Below, in pieces: positions 13,747-13,921 of a stretch of 13,921 nt of DNA. Each line of letters begins with the position of its first letter. Position 1 is the stretch's first letter. This DNA comes from DASROJ01 sp035646975. GTDB taxonomy: Bacteria; Acidobacteriota; Polarisedimenticolia; JACPZX01; DASXTC01. The stretch covers positions 1 through 13,921 of the forward strand of contig DASROJ010000237.1 in NCBI GenBank assembly GCA_035646975.1, read 5' to 3'. Both the position numbers and the translations under genes were made by a program. The notes below the pieces were generated by a model, which saw only the letters and a program-made list of their open reading frames with translations, was not told the DNA's origin and searched no databases.

Positions 13747-13921
13747 TTAGAACACGTCGGTGAGGTGAAACAATGCCGAGCCGGCGTATCGCTGCAGGTC
13801 AGCGCCGGCGACCCGATCGATCGGGTACCACATCGGCACGACGGGCGGCGGTGTGAGCCTTTCCGCGGCCGGGCCGGCCAAACGCGGATCTCTGGCGGCC
13901 TGCGAAGGGGTCAGCCAGGCG
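13747..13921 (-). CDS. Unidentified protein, C-terminal fragment
   Basis: An open frame enters from the right edge and ends at TAA (13749-13747), giving the last 57 residues of a protein. They include AWLTPSQAARDPRLAGPAAE, then LTPPPVVPMWYPIDRV, and end in SALFHLTDVF. It lies 8 nt upstream of the ABC-F start on the same strand, so the two are probably one transcript. The W-L-T-P-x-x-A pattern followed by a Pro-rich segment recalls the C-terminal end of Nudix hydrolases, but the Nudix box would lie outside the window, so this is only a guess. Open frame, stop position and spacing are what support it as coding. Confidence 0.6.
   Translation of the reverse strand, partial: AWLTPSQAARDPRLAGPAAERLTPPPVVPMWYPIDRVAGADLQRYAGSALFHLTDVF

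Noticed and set aside
12182..13750. 522-aa plus-strand open frame under the ABC-F gene
   Set aside because: His/Gln/Arg-rich shadow frame with no motif; the minus strand has two full ABC domains.
1..13921. Mobile element, CRISPR array, defence or phage module
   Set aside because: No transposase, integrase, terminal inverted repeats, direct repeat arrays, toxin-antitoxin pair or tRNA attachment site found. All genes have housekeeping-type families and similar composition.

Overview
The window is GC-rich, densely packed Gram-negative chromosomal DNA. Heptose and Kdo-type lipopolysaccharide core genes, a Tat translocase and a C-terminal processing protease all point to a diderm bacterium. GC content, GTG/TTG starts and the mix of genes (lysine 6-transaminase, a beta-CASP RNA-hydrolase-like protein, an ABC-F protein) would fit Acidobacteriota or another deep-branching GC-rich phylum, but nothing here fixes the taxon. 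No tRNA, rRNA, CRISPR array, insertion sequence or integrase is visible. The region looks like vertically inherited core genome rather than an island.

Layout. (1) Positions 1-4635 carry mainly LPS inner-core functions. On the minus strand at the left edge lie a Trm112-like zinc-ribbon gene and the first codons of a heptose-7-phosphate kinase (HldE/RfaE1). Divergent to them is a translationally coupled pair of ADP-heptose:LPS heptosyltransferases (waaC-like, waaF-like). Converging on that pair, with a 35-bp 3' overlap, are an LPS/Kdo-type sugar kinase and a GT4 glycosyltransferase. (2) The GT4 and kinase genes are the tail of a minus-strand operon that begins with Tat translocase genes: a TatA/B-type subunit, tatC, GT4, kinase, all overlapping or within 12 nt. 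(3) Divergent from the Tat operon is a periplasmic S41 carboxy-terminal processing protease, with a good sigma70-like promoter in the shared 90-bp spacer. (4) It converges on a short GGQ-motif release-factor-like protein (ArfB-like ribosome rescue type). (5) Divergent from that is L-lysine 6-transaminase (lat), closed by a 14-bp hairpin. (6) A two-gene unit follows: a beta-CASP metallo-hydrolase and a TTG-started LOG-family phosphoribohydrolase. (7) An ABC-F ATPase converges on the LOG gene with an 11-bp overlap. Upstream of it, at the right edge, is the 3' end of an unidentified gene.

How they work together. The left half is an envelope module: heptose activation and transfer, further core glycosylation and phosphorylation, export of folded proteins through Tat, and periplasmic proteolysis. 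The right half is mostly RNA and translation housekeeping (GGQ rescue factor, beta-CASP nuclease-like enzyme, ABC-F factor) plus lysine and nucleotide metabolism. I did not find a convincing new multi-gene system. The points most worth a second look are the Tat/LPS operon coupling, the overlapping divergent -10 elements between tat and ctpA, the GGQ protein with an ArfB-like basic tail, the stand-alone lat gene with two tiny overlapping ORFs in its leader, and the Asp replacing the first Glu of the GT4 EX7E motif.
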